From: Cupriavidus sp. IDO
GTDB taxonomy: Bacteria; Pseudomonadota; Gammaproteobacteria; Burkholderiales; Burkholderiaceae
DNA: 64,000 bases
Direction: 5' to 3'
NCBI RefSeq assembly: GCF_000812465.1
Contig: NZ_JWMA01000029.1
Coordinates: 1-64,000, forward strand
The notes under the pieces are model-generated. The model worked only from the letters and a program-made list of their open reading frames with translations, did no database searches and was not told where the DNA came from. This document shows positions 28,157 to 36,443 of the stretch, one piece after another (the stretch's first letter is position 1; every line of letters begins with the position of its first letter). Made by a program: the position numbers and the translations under genes.

Positions 28157-28198
28157 TGTGAGATCGCTAAAAAAGTAAAAGTAAAACTTAGCGGACAT
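28127..28198 (-). CDS. Putative aroG leader peptide, 23 aa, Phe/Tyr-rich
   Basis: The minus-strand frame reads MSAKFYFYFFSDLTPLADREGRL and stops at 28127-28129; I give it in pieces: MSAK, then FYFYFF, then SDLTPLADREGRL. Six aromatic codons in a row (TTT TAC TTT TAC TTT TTT) precede the segment that can form the antiterminator. Ribosome stalling there at low charged tRNA-Phe or tRNA-Tyr would favour read-through into aroG. No good ribosome binding site is visible before the ATG. A longer overlapping frame whose stop falls 8 bases inside the leader could couple translation, which is speculative. Confidence 0.72.
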   Translation of the reverse strand: MSAKFYFYFFSDLTPLADREGRL

Positions 28199-28498
28199 GG
28201 CGGAGAAAGGCGTTGGCTGAGGTCAGCTTTGATCGATTTCGTTTCGAGGCGCGGGATTTATGCTGCGCTGCTTGACATAAAGGCAGAAAATTGCGCGCCC
28301 ATTGCAAAAAATTCGGGGTGTGTCCATTGCTGGCCGCACGGCGAAGCATCTTTATAGCGCCTTTCGTGGGCGTTGGCAAGTGCCGCGAGGGAGCTGGCGC
28401 CTCGCCGTCCCGGTGTGCGTGTACGCAGTTTTATTGCGCCCGGGGCAGTTCGCGCCGCCTATATTGGAATTGGCGGGGAGCGCCACGGAGGTGGAATC
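28199..28498. other. Divergent promoter region of aroG and methyltransferase
   Basis: No supported gene. The promoter of the aroG leader transcript should be here on the minus strand and that of the methyltransferase on the plus strand. I cannot assign -35 and -10 elements with confidence; TTGACA at about 28272-28277 on the plus strand has no matching -10 at the usual distance. Confidence 0.35.
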
Positions 28499-29554
28499 AT
28501 GGCAGTCGACGAAGGGAGGCTGAACGCCTTCGTGGAGAAGTTCGTCCACGATATCGGCGCTGTGATGCACGCTGCCACCGTGGTCGTGGGCGATGAGCTC
28601 GGCCTGTACAAGGCACTGGCCGAGAAGCCGATGACAGCCGAGGTGCTGGCCCAGAAGACGCACACCGACGTGCGCTACCTGCGCGAATGGCTGTCGGCCC
28701 AGGCGGCCAGCGGTTACGTGGACTATGACGCCGCCAGCGAACGGTTCAGCCTCAACGAGGAGCAGGCTTTCGCGCTGGCGCAGGAGGGCAGCCCCGCCTT
28801 TATTCCGGGCGCGTTCCAGATCGCCGTGGCGCAGTTCAGGGCGATTCCGAAGATGATCGACATCTTCCGCAATGGCCGCGGACTCGGCTGGCATGAACAC
28901 GATCCTGCATTATTCCACGGCACCGAGCGGTTCTTCAGGCCAGCTTACGCCGCGCATCTGGTGACGGAGTGGATTCCGGCGCTCGACGGCATGGAGGCGC
29001 GACTGAGAGCCGGCGCCAGCGTGGCGGACGTGGGCTGCGGCCATGGCGCGTCGACCATCATCATGGCGCAGGCGTATCCGGCTTCGCGCTTTACCGGCTT
29101 TGACTACCACGAGCCGTCGATCCGCTATGCGACCGAGGCAGCCCGGCGTGCCGGCGTGTCGGGCCACGTGCGCTTCGAAGTGGCGGCCGCCAAGGATTTC
29201 GGCGGCAAGGACTACGACCTGGTGGCGGTCTTCGATTGCCTGCATGACATGGGCGATCCCGCCGGTGCCGCGGCGCATGTGCGAGAGACGCTGCGTGCCG
29301 ATGGTGCGTGGATGATTGTCGAGCCGTTCGCCAACGACAAGCTGGAAGACAACCTCAATCCGGTGGGAAGGGTGTTCTATTCGGCCTCGACCTTTATCTG
29401 CACGCCGGCCTCGCGCTCGCAGGAAGTCGGGCTTTGCCTGGGGGCGCAGGCCGGGGAAACGCGCATGCGCGCAGTGGTGGAGCGGGGCGGCTTTTCGCAG
29501 TTCCGGCGCGTGGCGCAGACACCGTTCAACCTGATCTACGAAGCCAGGCCGTAA
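28499..29554 (+). CDS. Class I SAM-dependent methyltransferase with N-terminal winged-helix domain
   Basis: A 351-residue protein. Residues about 1-90 form a winged-helix/dimerisation domain (LYKALAEKPMTAEVLAQKTHTD, YLREWLSAQAASGYVDY). The Rossmann methyltransferase domain has motif I VADVGCGHGAST (about residue 176), the acidic loop GFDYHEPSIRYA, and motif IV LVAVFDCLHDMGDP. The layout resembles small-molecule O-methyltransferases and the methyltransferase-fold regulators; the substrate is unknown. GGAGGTGGA precedes ATG 28499. It stands alone between aroG and tldD. Confidence 0.85.
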   Translation: MAVDEGRLNAFVEKFVHDIGAVMHAATVVVGDELGLYKALAEKPMTAEVLAQKTHTDVRYLREWLSAQAASGYVDYDAASERFSLNEEQAFALAQEGSPAFIPGAFQIAVAQFRAIPKMIDIFRNGRGLGWHEHDPALFHGTERFFRPAYAAHLVTEWIPALDGMEARLRAGASVADVGCGHGASTIIMAQAYPASRFTGFDYHEPSIRYATEAARRAGVSGHVRFEVAAAKDFGGKDYDLVAVFDCLHDMGDPAGAAAHVRETLRADGAWMIVEPFANDKLEDNLNPVGRVFYSASTFICTPASRSQEVGLCLGAQAGETRMRAVVERGGFSQFRRVAQTPFNLIYEARP

Positions 29555-29583
29555 TGCCCCGCAAGGGCGGTGGCGCAAACGAA

Positions 29584-29608
29584 AACGGGACCCGCCGAGG
29601 GTCCCGTT
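29584..29608. terminator. Terminator-like hairpin between convergent genes
   Basis: A 10-bp perfect stem (29584-29593 with 29599-29608, loop GCCGA) lies between the convergent methyltransferase and tldD. The U-tract is short, so efficiency is uncertain. Confidence 0.6.
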
Positions 29609-29629
29609 CCGTTGCCGCGTGCAGTGCGG

Positions 29630-31090
29630 TCAAGCCGTGCCGCCCACCGTCATGTTCTCGATGCGCAGCGTCGGCTGGCCCACGCCCACCGGCACGCTCT
29701 GGCCTTCCTTGCCGCATACGCCCACCCCCGAATCCAGGCGCATGTCGTTGCCGATCATGGTGACGTCCTTGAGCGATTCCGGGCCGTTGCCGACCAGCGT
29801 GGCGCCCTTGACCGGGTAGGTGATCTTGCCGTCCTCGATCATGTACGCCTCGCTCGCGGAGAACACGAACTTGCCGTTGGTGATGTCGACCTGGCCGCCG
29901 CCGAAGTTGACCGCATACAGGCCGCGCTTGACGCTGGCGATGATCTCCTGCGGATCGCGGTCGCCATTGAGCATGTAGGTGTTGGTCATGCGCGGCATCG
30001 GCAGGGCGGCGTAGCTTTCGCGGCGCGCGTTGCCGGTGACCGGCAGCTTCATCAGGCGCGCGTTGAGCGTGTCCTGCATGTAGCCGCGCAGGATGCCGTC
30101 CTCGATCAGCGTGGTGCACTGGGTCGGGTTGCCTTCGTCATCCAGGTTGAGCGAGCCGCGGCGGTTGGCCAACGTGCCGTCGTCCACCACGGTCACGCCC
30201 CTGGCGGCCACGCGCTCGCCCATGCGGCCGGCGAAGGCCGACGAGCCCTTGCGGTTGAAGTCGCCCTCCAGGCCGTGGCCGACGGCTTCGTGCAGCAGCA
30301 CGCCGGGCCAGCCCGGGCCGAGCACCACGGTCATGGCGCCGGCCGGAGCGGGGCGGGCATCGAGGTTGACCAGTGCCGACGAGACCGCCTCGTCCACGTA
30401 CTTCTGCAGCAGTTCGTCGGTGAAATAGCCGTAGGCATAGCGGCCGCCGCCACCTGACGAACCGATCTCGCGGCGTCCGCCCTGCTCGGCAATCACCGTG
30501 ACCGACACGCGCACCAGCGGACGCACGTCGGCGGCGATCACGCCGTCGCTGCGCGCCACCAGCACCACGTCGTATTCGCCGGCCAGGCCTGCCATCACCT
30601 GGACCACGCGCGGGTCCTTGGCGCGGGCCATGCGCTCGATGCGCTCGAGCAGGGCAACCTTGTCGGCCGCGTCCATCGAGTCGAGCGGATCGTTCGGCGT
30701 GTAGAGATTGCGTCCGGTCTGCGAGGCCAGTTCGCCGGCTACCTTGATGCGGCCGTTGCCGGCGCGCCCGATCGTGCGCGTGGCCGCGGCGGCCTGCGAC
30801 AGCGCCGCCAGGCTGATGTCGTCCGAGTAGGCGAATGCAGTCTTGTCGCCCGACACCGCGCGCACACCTACGCCCTGGTCGATGCTGAAGCTGCCCGACT
30901 TGACGATGCCTTCTTCCAGGCTCCAGGCCTCGTTGCGGGTGTACTGGAAATACAGGTCCGCGTAGTCGACCTTGTGCGTGAAGATGTCGGCCAGCACGCG
31001 CTGCAGCTTGACTTCGTCAAGGCCATACGGCGCCAGCAGCAGTTGCTGCGCGGTGGCCAGGTTGCGGATTCCGAGATCGCCGACGTTCAT
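29630..31090 (-). CDS. tldD: Metalloprotease TldD
   Basis: A 486-residue zinc protease of the TldD/PmbA family. The zinc motif [11 protein letters not shown] (HExxxH) is near residue 257, and [61 protein letters not shown] and [13 protein letters not shown] are family blocks, each longer block cited only by its start. TldD works with TldE/PmbA to process microcin precursors and to degrade antitoxins such as CcdA. The partner pmbA is not in the window. A Nit-family amidase gene lies about 100 bases upstream on the same strand and yhdP is upstream of that, the usual beta/gammaproteobacterial order. Confidence 0.93.
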   Translation of the reverse strand: MNVGDLGIRNLATAQQLLLAPYGLDEVKLQRVLADIFTHKVDYADLYFQYTRNEAWSLEEGIVKSGSFSIDQGVGVRAVSGDKTAFAYSDDISLAALSQAAAATRTIGRAGNGRIKVAGELASQTGRNLYTPNDPLDSMDAADKVALLERIERMARAKDPRVVQVMAGLAGEYDVVLVARSDGVIAADVRPLVRVSVTVIAEQGGRREIGSSGGGGRYAYGYFTDELLQKYVDEAVSSALVNLDARPAPAGAMTVVLGPGWPGVLLHEAVGHGLEGDFNRKGSSAFAGRMGERVAARGVTVVDDGTLANRRGSLNLDDEGNPTQCTTLIEDGILRGYMQDTLNARLMKLPVTGNARRESYAALPMPRMTNTYMLNGDRDPQEIIASVKRGLYAVNFGGGQVDITNGKFVFSASEAYMIEDGKITYPVKGATLVGNGPESLKDVTMIGNDMRLDSGVGVCGKEGQSVPVGVGQPTLRIENMTVGGTA

Positions 31091-31188
31091 GAAATGTCCT
31101 TTCTTCTTTGGCCCGTGCCGGCTCGCAGCCGGCGCGGAAAATTCGGTTCGACGAGCGTCGTGCGCGACGCCCTCAGTTGCCGTACATG

Positions 31189-32010
31189 CTACAGCACCCT
31201 GTGCCGCAGTGCCGGCAGGTTTTGCCGGACTTCGGCCAGCCGCGCCGGGTCGATGACACCGCTGACCACGCCTTCGCCTTCAGGCAGCATGGCGAGCACT
31301 TCGCCCCAGGGGTCGACCAGCATCGAATGGCCCCAGGTGCGGCGGCCGTTCTCGTGCTTGCCCCCCTGTGCCGCGGCCAGCACATAGCACTGGTTCTCGA
31401 TGGCGCGGGCGCGCAGCAGGATTTCCCAGTGCGCCTGGCCTGTGGTGTAGGTGAAGGCGGCCGGCATCAGAATCAAGCTCGCGCCGTCATCGCCTGCCAG
31501 TCCGCGATACAGCTCCGGGAAGCGCAGGTCGTAGCACACCGACATCGCCACGCGGCCGCACGGTGCTTCAAAACTCACCGGCGTACGGCCGGCCACGATA
31601 GTGCGGGATTCGTTGTAGCTCTCGGTGCCGCGCGTGAAGCCGAACAGGTGGATCTTGTCGTAGCGCGCGACGCGTTCGCCGCGCGGATCGAAGGCGAGCG
31701 AGGTGTTGTAGACGCGCGCCGGATCGTCGCACCACATCGGCAGTGTGCCGCCGACCAGCCAGATGCCGTGGCGGCGCGCCGCGTCGGCCAGGAACTGCTG
31801 CACCGGGCCATCGCCGTCGCGCTCGCGCACGGCGACCTTGTCGGCTTCGCTGTTGCCCATCATGCAGAAGTACTCCGGCAGCAGCACCAGCTCGGCGCCG
31901 CCGCGGGCAGCTTCGGCGATCAGCACGTCGGCGCGCGCCAGGTTGGCATCAAGTGACGTGCCGGTCACGGTCTGTACGGCGGCAACGCGGAACGGGGCAG
32001 GGGCTGTCAT
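31189..32010 (-). CDS. Carbon-nitrogen hydrolase, Nit1-like (deaminated glutathione amidase type)
   Basis: A 273-residue nitrilase-superfamily amidase. The catalytic triad is visible: Glu in [12 protein letters not shown] (about residue 44), Lys in [10 protein letters not shown] (about residue 112) and Cys in [14 protein letters not shown] (about residue 155). The sequence resembles Nit1/YafV-type enzymes, which remove deaminated glutathione formed by transaminases; that specificity is inferred. ATG 32010 was chosen because it gives the family N-terminus (FRVAAVQ). It lies between yhdP and tldD on the same strand and is likely co-transcribed. Confidence 0.9.
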   Translation of the reverse strand: MTAPAPFRVAAVQTVTGTSLDANLARADVLIAEAARGGAELVLLPEYFCMMGNSEADKVAVRERDGDGPVQQFLADAARRHGIWLVGGTLPMWCDDPARVYNTSLAFDPRGERVARYDKIHLFGFTRGTESYNESRTIVAGRTPVSFEAPCGRVAMSVCYDLRFPELYRGLAGDDGASLILMPAAFTYTTGQAHWEILLRARAIENQCYVLAAAQGGKHENGRRTWGHSMLVDPWGEVLAMLPEGEGVVSGVIDPARLAEVRQNLPALRHRVL

Positions 32011-32074
32011 GGGATCGGATCCTCTCTTGTCGCGCGAAATGGCGGTCCAGGCAGTCCGGGCGGTCGCGGTGGCC

Positions 32075-35000
32075 TCAGCGCAGGAAGGCGGGCTCGGAGC
32101 GGTCCCGCACCGGCTGGCGTTGCGTCTTATTGTCCTCCACTTTGCTGATTTGCGGATTCGCCCAGCTGCCGCTGATGCGGTAGTGCTGCGTGAACACCTT
32201 GGAGAACTCGTCGGCAAACAGCAGCTGTGCAGCCAGCGTGCCAATGCCGAGCACCGGATTGATGAAGGCAGCCGCGACCGAGGTGGAGGTGGCGTTGATG
32301 CGCGGCACCACCTGCACTTCCATGTCCTGCGTCTCGCGCAGCAGGTTGGCGGAGCCGGTCATGCTGGCGATGATCTGCGGGCTCTTCAGCTCGAAATCCT
32401 GGATCGTGCCGACGCCGTTTTCGATGGTGCCCGATCCCGACACGCGGTCGAACAGCAGCCCGCGGCCAGACAGGCTGCGGAAGTCGAGCGTGGCAAAGCG
32501 CAGCAGCCCCTGCAGGCTGAGCACGCCCAGCAGCCGCGCCGCGCCCGGATCGACGCTCAGGATCTGGCCGTTTTCCAGATCCAGCGAGAGGCGGCCGGAC
32601 AGCGTGGGGTAGTCGATCGACAGCGGCGAACCGCGCCATGCCACCCGGCCTTCCAGCTTGCCCTTGCCGTCGCGCAGCGTATGCGGCAGGCCCAGGCGGT
32701 CCAGCGTTTCGCCGGCGTCGCGGATATCGATGGCAAAGCTCAGCAGCGTGCGGCGCTCGGCGTTCGCGCTGTCCCGCAGGCGGCGCGGCACGCGCCAGCT
32801 GCCGTTGCCGGTCAGCGTGGCGCCGGGTTGCTCGATCGACAGCCGGTCGAGGGTCCAGACCGGTTCGTTGCCGCTGCGGCTGGTGTGGGCCTTGACCTCG
32901 AGCTTGCCGAAGTCATGGCCGCGCAGCATGAACTGGTCGGCAACCAGGTCGATCGAAGGCAGCTCGTCGATGCTGCTGGCGAGGGCGTCGACGACGTTGT
33001 GTTCTTCGGTGCTGTCGGGCACGTTCAGGCGGCTCAGGCGCAGGCGCAGCGAGCCGGACGGCGAGCTGCCGTCATTGCGCCACTGCGTGGTGCCGGCGAC
33101 CTGGCGCGATTCGAGGCTGACGTTCCAGCCGCCGGCTTCGCGAGAAGCGTCGAGGGCGACGTCGTCAAGCTGGCGGCCCATCGCGTGCAGCGTGCGCGTG
33201 CGGGCGGTGATGCGGTCGGGCACGAAGGGCGACGCCGGCGTGCGTTCGCCGCCGGCCGACGCGCCGAGGTCTCCCAGGGCGGTATGCCAGGCATCGAAAT
33301 CGAAGTGATCGAGCGTGACTGCGGCGCTGACGCCGCTGGAGGGCAGCGGCGCGGCCGCCTGCTGTATGCCGATGCCGCCGGCCACAACCTCGGCGCTGCC
33401 GCCGTTGCGGTCGGGGCGCAGCAGATAGCGCGCGTTCAGCACGTTGCCAAGCTGCAGCAGCATTTCCTCGGTGCCGGCGCGGCCCGGGCCGCTGGCCGGC
33501 CGCAGTTCGAAGCGCAGCGGCAGGTCTTGCGCCGCCGGCTTGGCCAGTGGCGCGGGCAGCCCGAGCGCCATGCCGTTGAGGTCGGAACTGATCTGTACCT
33601 GGAGCAGGCGGTCGTGCGAGCCGATCACCGCGCTGTAACCGGTGCTGCCTTCCAGCCGCCCGGCCAGCGGCGCCATGGACGAACCGGCGAGCGCGTCGCG
33701 GATGCCGGCGGCCGAGGCATTGCCGCCGGCCGTTACGCGCACCGTGCCGTCGGCCTGGCTGCCGCCGCCGATCCGCACCTCGCCGCCGAGGAAGCGGGCC
33801 CGCACATTGTCGAGCTGGAAGCCATGTTCATTGAAGGCCACTACGCCGCTGGCGCCGCCCAGCGTCGGCAGTTGCGGGGTCAGCACGACGTCGTTGCCGG
33901 GGAAGTGGAATTGCCCGTCGACCTTGGCCGCGCTGGCGTTCGTCAGGGGCAGGTCAAGCTTCAGCCTGAGATTGCCATTGCCCTGCGCGCGCGAAGTTTC
34001 GGTGATGCGGCCGGTCCATTCGCGCACCGGCGAGGCGGCGATGTAGCGCAGGAAGCCCTGCACCGAACCGCTAGCGCCGCCATCGATCAGCAGGTGGCCG
34101 TGGTCGCTCAGGTCGTCGATGCGGCCACTGACCTCCTGCAGCGTGACGCCGGCAATGCCCTGCACCGTGGCGTGGCGGGCCAGGAACGACATGCCGCCGC
34201 GCTCGAACAGCACCTGGCCTGCAATGTCGGTGAAGTCGGGCCAGAGGCTGCCGCCGCCGGGTGCCGCTTCATGCGGGGCGATCTGGTAGCTGACGCGCTG
34301 GATCGGCACTTCAACACGGAAGTCGCCGGCTTTCTCGTGCGGCGCGTGGAACGGGAAATGCGTCAGGTCGCCCTTGAGCAGGAACTTGACGTTAGCCGCC
34401 TCGCCGCCTGTCAGCGCGCCGGCCAGGTAATGCCGGGTGCCGGCGGGCAGGCCCAGCGGCAGGTAACGCGGCACGCGCGCGACCTGGGCGCGGCTCAGTT
34501 CGCCAGTGAGGTCGGCGATGCCGGCGCTGCTGTCGCCGCCGGCGTGCCAGGTGCCACTGATCGTGCCCGCGGTATCGGCATTCGCAAAGCGGATGCCGTC
34601 CAGGTTCACTGTCAGCCTGCCGTTCTCGTGCGTCCAGCGCACGTCGCCGCCGATCTGGTCGAACGGCAGGCGGGGCTCCTCGAACATGCCGGGCAGCACT
34701 AGCGCCGAGCCCTGGCCGTCAAAGCGCGCCGTACCTTGCTGGTCATCGAAACTGAAGCTGCCGGACAGGCGGGAGAAACCGGGGGTGCCCAATCGCGCCT
34801 TGCCTTCCGGGCCGACGGCGGGCACCGCGGGCTGGCCGTTGACGGAAACCTCGCGCAAAGTGCCCTGCACCGTGTAGTGGGCCTTGCCGGTGCGGCGATC
34901 CAGCACGCCAACGCGGTCACGGCTCCAGTTGACGTTCAGGTTGTCGATATGGCCGGCCGGCTGCAGCGCGCGCAGCTGGCGCAGGATGGCCGTATCCACG

Positions 35001-36322
35001 GGCATCGACGTAGCCAGCGCGCGTACGGTGTTCAGGTCGAAGGTCGGGGCCTTGATCGAAAACCTGCGAAGCTGGTCCTTGTTGTCCAGCGCCCAGCCGA
35101 TCGTGACCTTGCGCATGCCTTCGCGCCAAGTGGTGTCGGAGGCAGCAGGCGGGCCTTCTGCCTGCTGGGGCTGCCACAGCAGGGTGTCGATGGTCAGCAG
35201 GTTGCTGCCGTCCCGGTCGGTGCGATGCAGGAGGAAGGCCTGCGCATTGGCCAGGCGCAGCGGCTCGGCCGCGCCGGTGAGCTGGAGGTCGACCCGGCTT
35301 GCCCGCAGCCGGCTCTGGCTGCGCGTGATGTGACCGGTGCGGAACTCGATGGTGCCATCGGTGCTGAAGGTGCCGCTTTCGACCCGGTCGAAGATGGCGA
35401 GGTAGCGCTGCACGACGGGCAGCTGCAATTGTCCGAGATCCCAGCTGGCCTGCCCGGTCCAGTAGCGCCAGTTGCCGGCGCTGTGCAGGTAGTCATGGCG
35501 GAACGTGGCCTGCAGCACCAGCGGCTGCGGGGCCAGCGCCCCGGCCTGTGCCTCCAGCCTGGCGACGTGCTTCGAGCCGTCGCGGCGGGCGCTGAAATGG
35601 ATTTCGGCGACGTCGAGCTGGGGCAGGCGGGCTTTCTCGTCGAGCCAGCGCAGCTTGCCGCCGGACAGGTCCAGGTTGCCCTGGGCCATCAGCCAGGCAA
35701 GGAAGCGGTCGTCGTCGGTCTGGCCGCCGGCGGCATCGACCACCATGCCGGCCACCAGCAGCTTGCCTTCGGGCGTGCGGCGCACCAGCAGGTCGGTGCG
35801 TGCGACGGCCAGGCTCACGAACTGGAGATCCATGCTGAACAGCGAGCGCCACGCCAGCTTGCCGTCGACCGAGCCGGCGGAGAACAACACGCGCCGCTGG
35901 TCGTCCGTCACGTTGATGTCACGCGCACGGAAAGCGGGGTGCCAGCCGTCCCAGTAGGTATCGAGCGCGCCAATGGTGAGGTGCGAGGACACCGCGATCG
36001 AGCCCCGGTCCTGGAGCCACTGGCGAGCCGCCGAGGCCTGTGGCCATAGCACGAAGCGGATCATCAGCACGGCCACCAGTGCCACGGCGCCCAGCACCAG
36101 TGCCAGGCGCAGCAGGGCACGGCCCAGCCCGGGCCAAAGCGGGTGGCTCAAGCCCGCGCGCACGGCGCGCATGCACGCGCGCGCGCATGCGCCAGCGCGC
36201 GCGGCGGGCGACAGGACGGGCGCTTCGAGCGTGGGGGAAGCGAGGCTGGTGGCGGCTTCGTGGCCACCCGCGCCGCCATGGGGGGGAGAACCGTCAGCGG
36301 GGGTGGGGGCGCGGCTGGACAT
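32075..36322 (-). CDS. yhdP: YhdP family AsmA-like envelope protein
   Basis: A 1415-residue protein with an N-terminal membrane anchor (about residues 65-90, LRLALVLGAVALVAVLMIRF) and a very long repetitive beta-rich region (DUF3971/AsmA-like) ending in a conserved C-terminal block (GVGTIQDFELKSPQIIASMT, TSVAAAFINPVLGIGTLAAQ). YhdP, TamB and YdbH are repeating-beta-groove bridges that move phospholipids from the inner to the outer membrane in E. coli. ATG 36322 is preferred to an upstream in-frame codon. It is divergent from glnE, with a 121-base gap. Confidence 0.9.
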   Translation of the reverse strand: MSSRAPTPADGSPPHGGAGGHEAATSLASPTLEAPVLSPAARAGACARACMRAVRAGLSHPLWPGLGRALLRLALVLGAVALVAVLMIRFVLWPQASAARQWLQDRGSIAVSSHLTIGALDTYWDGWHPAFRARDINVTDDQRRVLFSAGSVDGKLAWRSLFSMDLQFVSLAVARTDLLVRRTPEGKLLVAGMVVDAAGGQTDDDRFLAWLMAQGNLDLSGGKLRWLDEKARLPQLDVAEIHFSARRDGSKHVARLEAQAGALAPQPLVLQATFRHDYLHSAGNWRYWTGQASWDLGQLQLPVVQRYLAIFDRVESGTFSTDGTIEFRTGHITRSQSRLRASRVDLQLTGAAEPLRLANAQAFLLHRTDRDGSNLLTIDTLLWQPQQAEGPPAASDTTWREGMRKVTIGWALDNKDQLRRFSIKAPTFDLNTVRALATSMPVDTAILRQLRALQPAGHIDNLNVNWSRDRVGVLDRRTGKAHYTVQGTLREVSVNGQPAVPAVGPEGKARLGTPGFSRLSGSFSFDDQQGTARFDGQGSALVLPGMFEEPRLPFDQIGGDVRWTHENGRLTVNLDGIRFANADTAGTISGTWHAGGDSSAGIADLTGELSRAQVARVPRYLPLGLPAGTRHYLAGALTGGEAANVKFLLKGDLTHFPFHAPHEKAGDFRVEVPIQRVSYQIAPHEAAPGGGSLWPDFTDIAGQVLFERGGMSFLARHATVQGIAGVTLQEVSGRIDDLSDHGHLLIDGGASGSVQGFLRYIAASPVREWTGRITETSRAQGNGNLRLKLDLPLTNASAAKVDGQFHFPGNDVVLTPQLPTLGGASGVVAFNEHGFQLDNVRARFLGGEVRIGGGSQADGTVRVTAGGNASAAGIRDALAGSSMAPLAGRLEGSTGYSAVIGSHDRLLQVQISSDLNGMALGLPAPLAKPAAQDLPLRFELRPASGPGRAGTEEMLLQLGNVLNARYLLRPDRNGGSAEVVAGGIGIQQAAAPLPSSGVSAAVTLDHFDFDAWHTALGDLGASAGGERTPASPFVPDRITARTRTLHAMGRQLDDVALDASREAGGWNVSLESRQVAGTTQWRNDGSSPSGSLRLRLSRLNVPDSTEEHNVVDALASSIDELPSIDLVADQFMLRGHDFGKLEVKAHTSRSGNEPVWTLDRLSIEQPGATLTGNGSWRVPRRLRDSANAERRTLLSFAIDIRDAGETLDRLGLPHTLRDGKGKLEGRVAWRGSPLSIDYPTLSGRLSLDLENGQILSVDPGAARLLGVLSLQGLLRFATLDFRSLSGRGLLFDRVSGSGTIENGVGTIQDFELKSPQIIASMTGSANLLRETQDMEVQVVPRINATSTSVAAAFINPVLGIGTLAAQLLFADEFSKVFTQHYRISGSWANPQISKVEDNKTQRQPVRDRSEPAFLR

Positions 36323-36443
36323 GCGCAGATTATCCGACAATACTAGCCGCTCTCCAATCCGGTGCGGGGTCAAAGAAATACAACGTGCAACAGGACTTAC
36401 GCACGGACCGCACCTACCTGTTCTCGCATTTCAAGTTACTGGA

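Noticed and set aside
31745-34702. Long plus-strand open frame (about 985 codons) opposite yhdP
   Set aside because: It is antisense to a recognised protein, has Arg/Ala/Gln-rich composition without domains, and is explained by the GC-rich third-position bias of yhdP.
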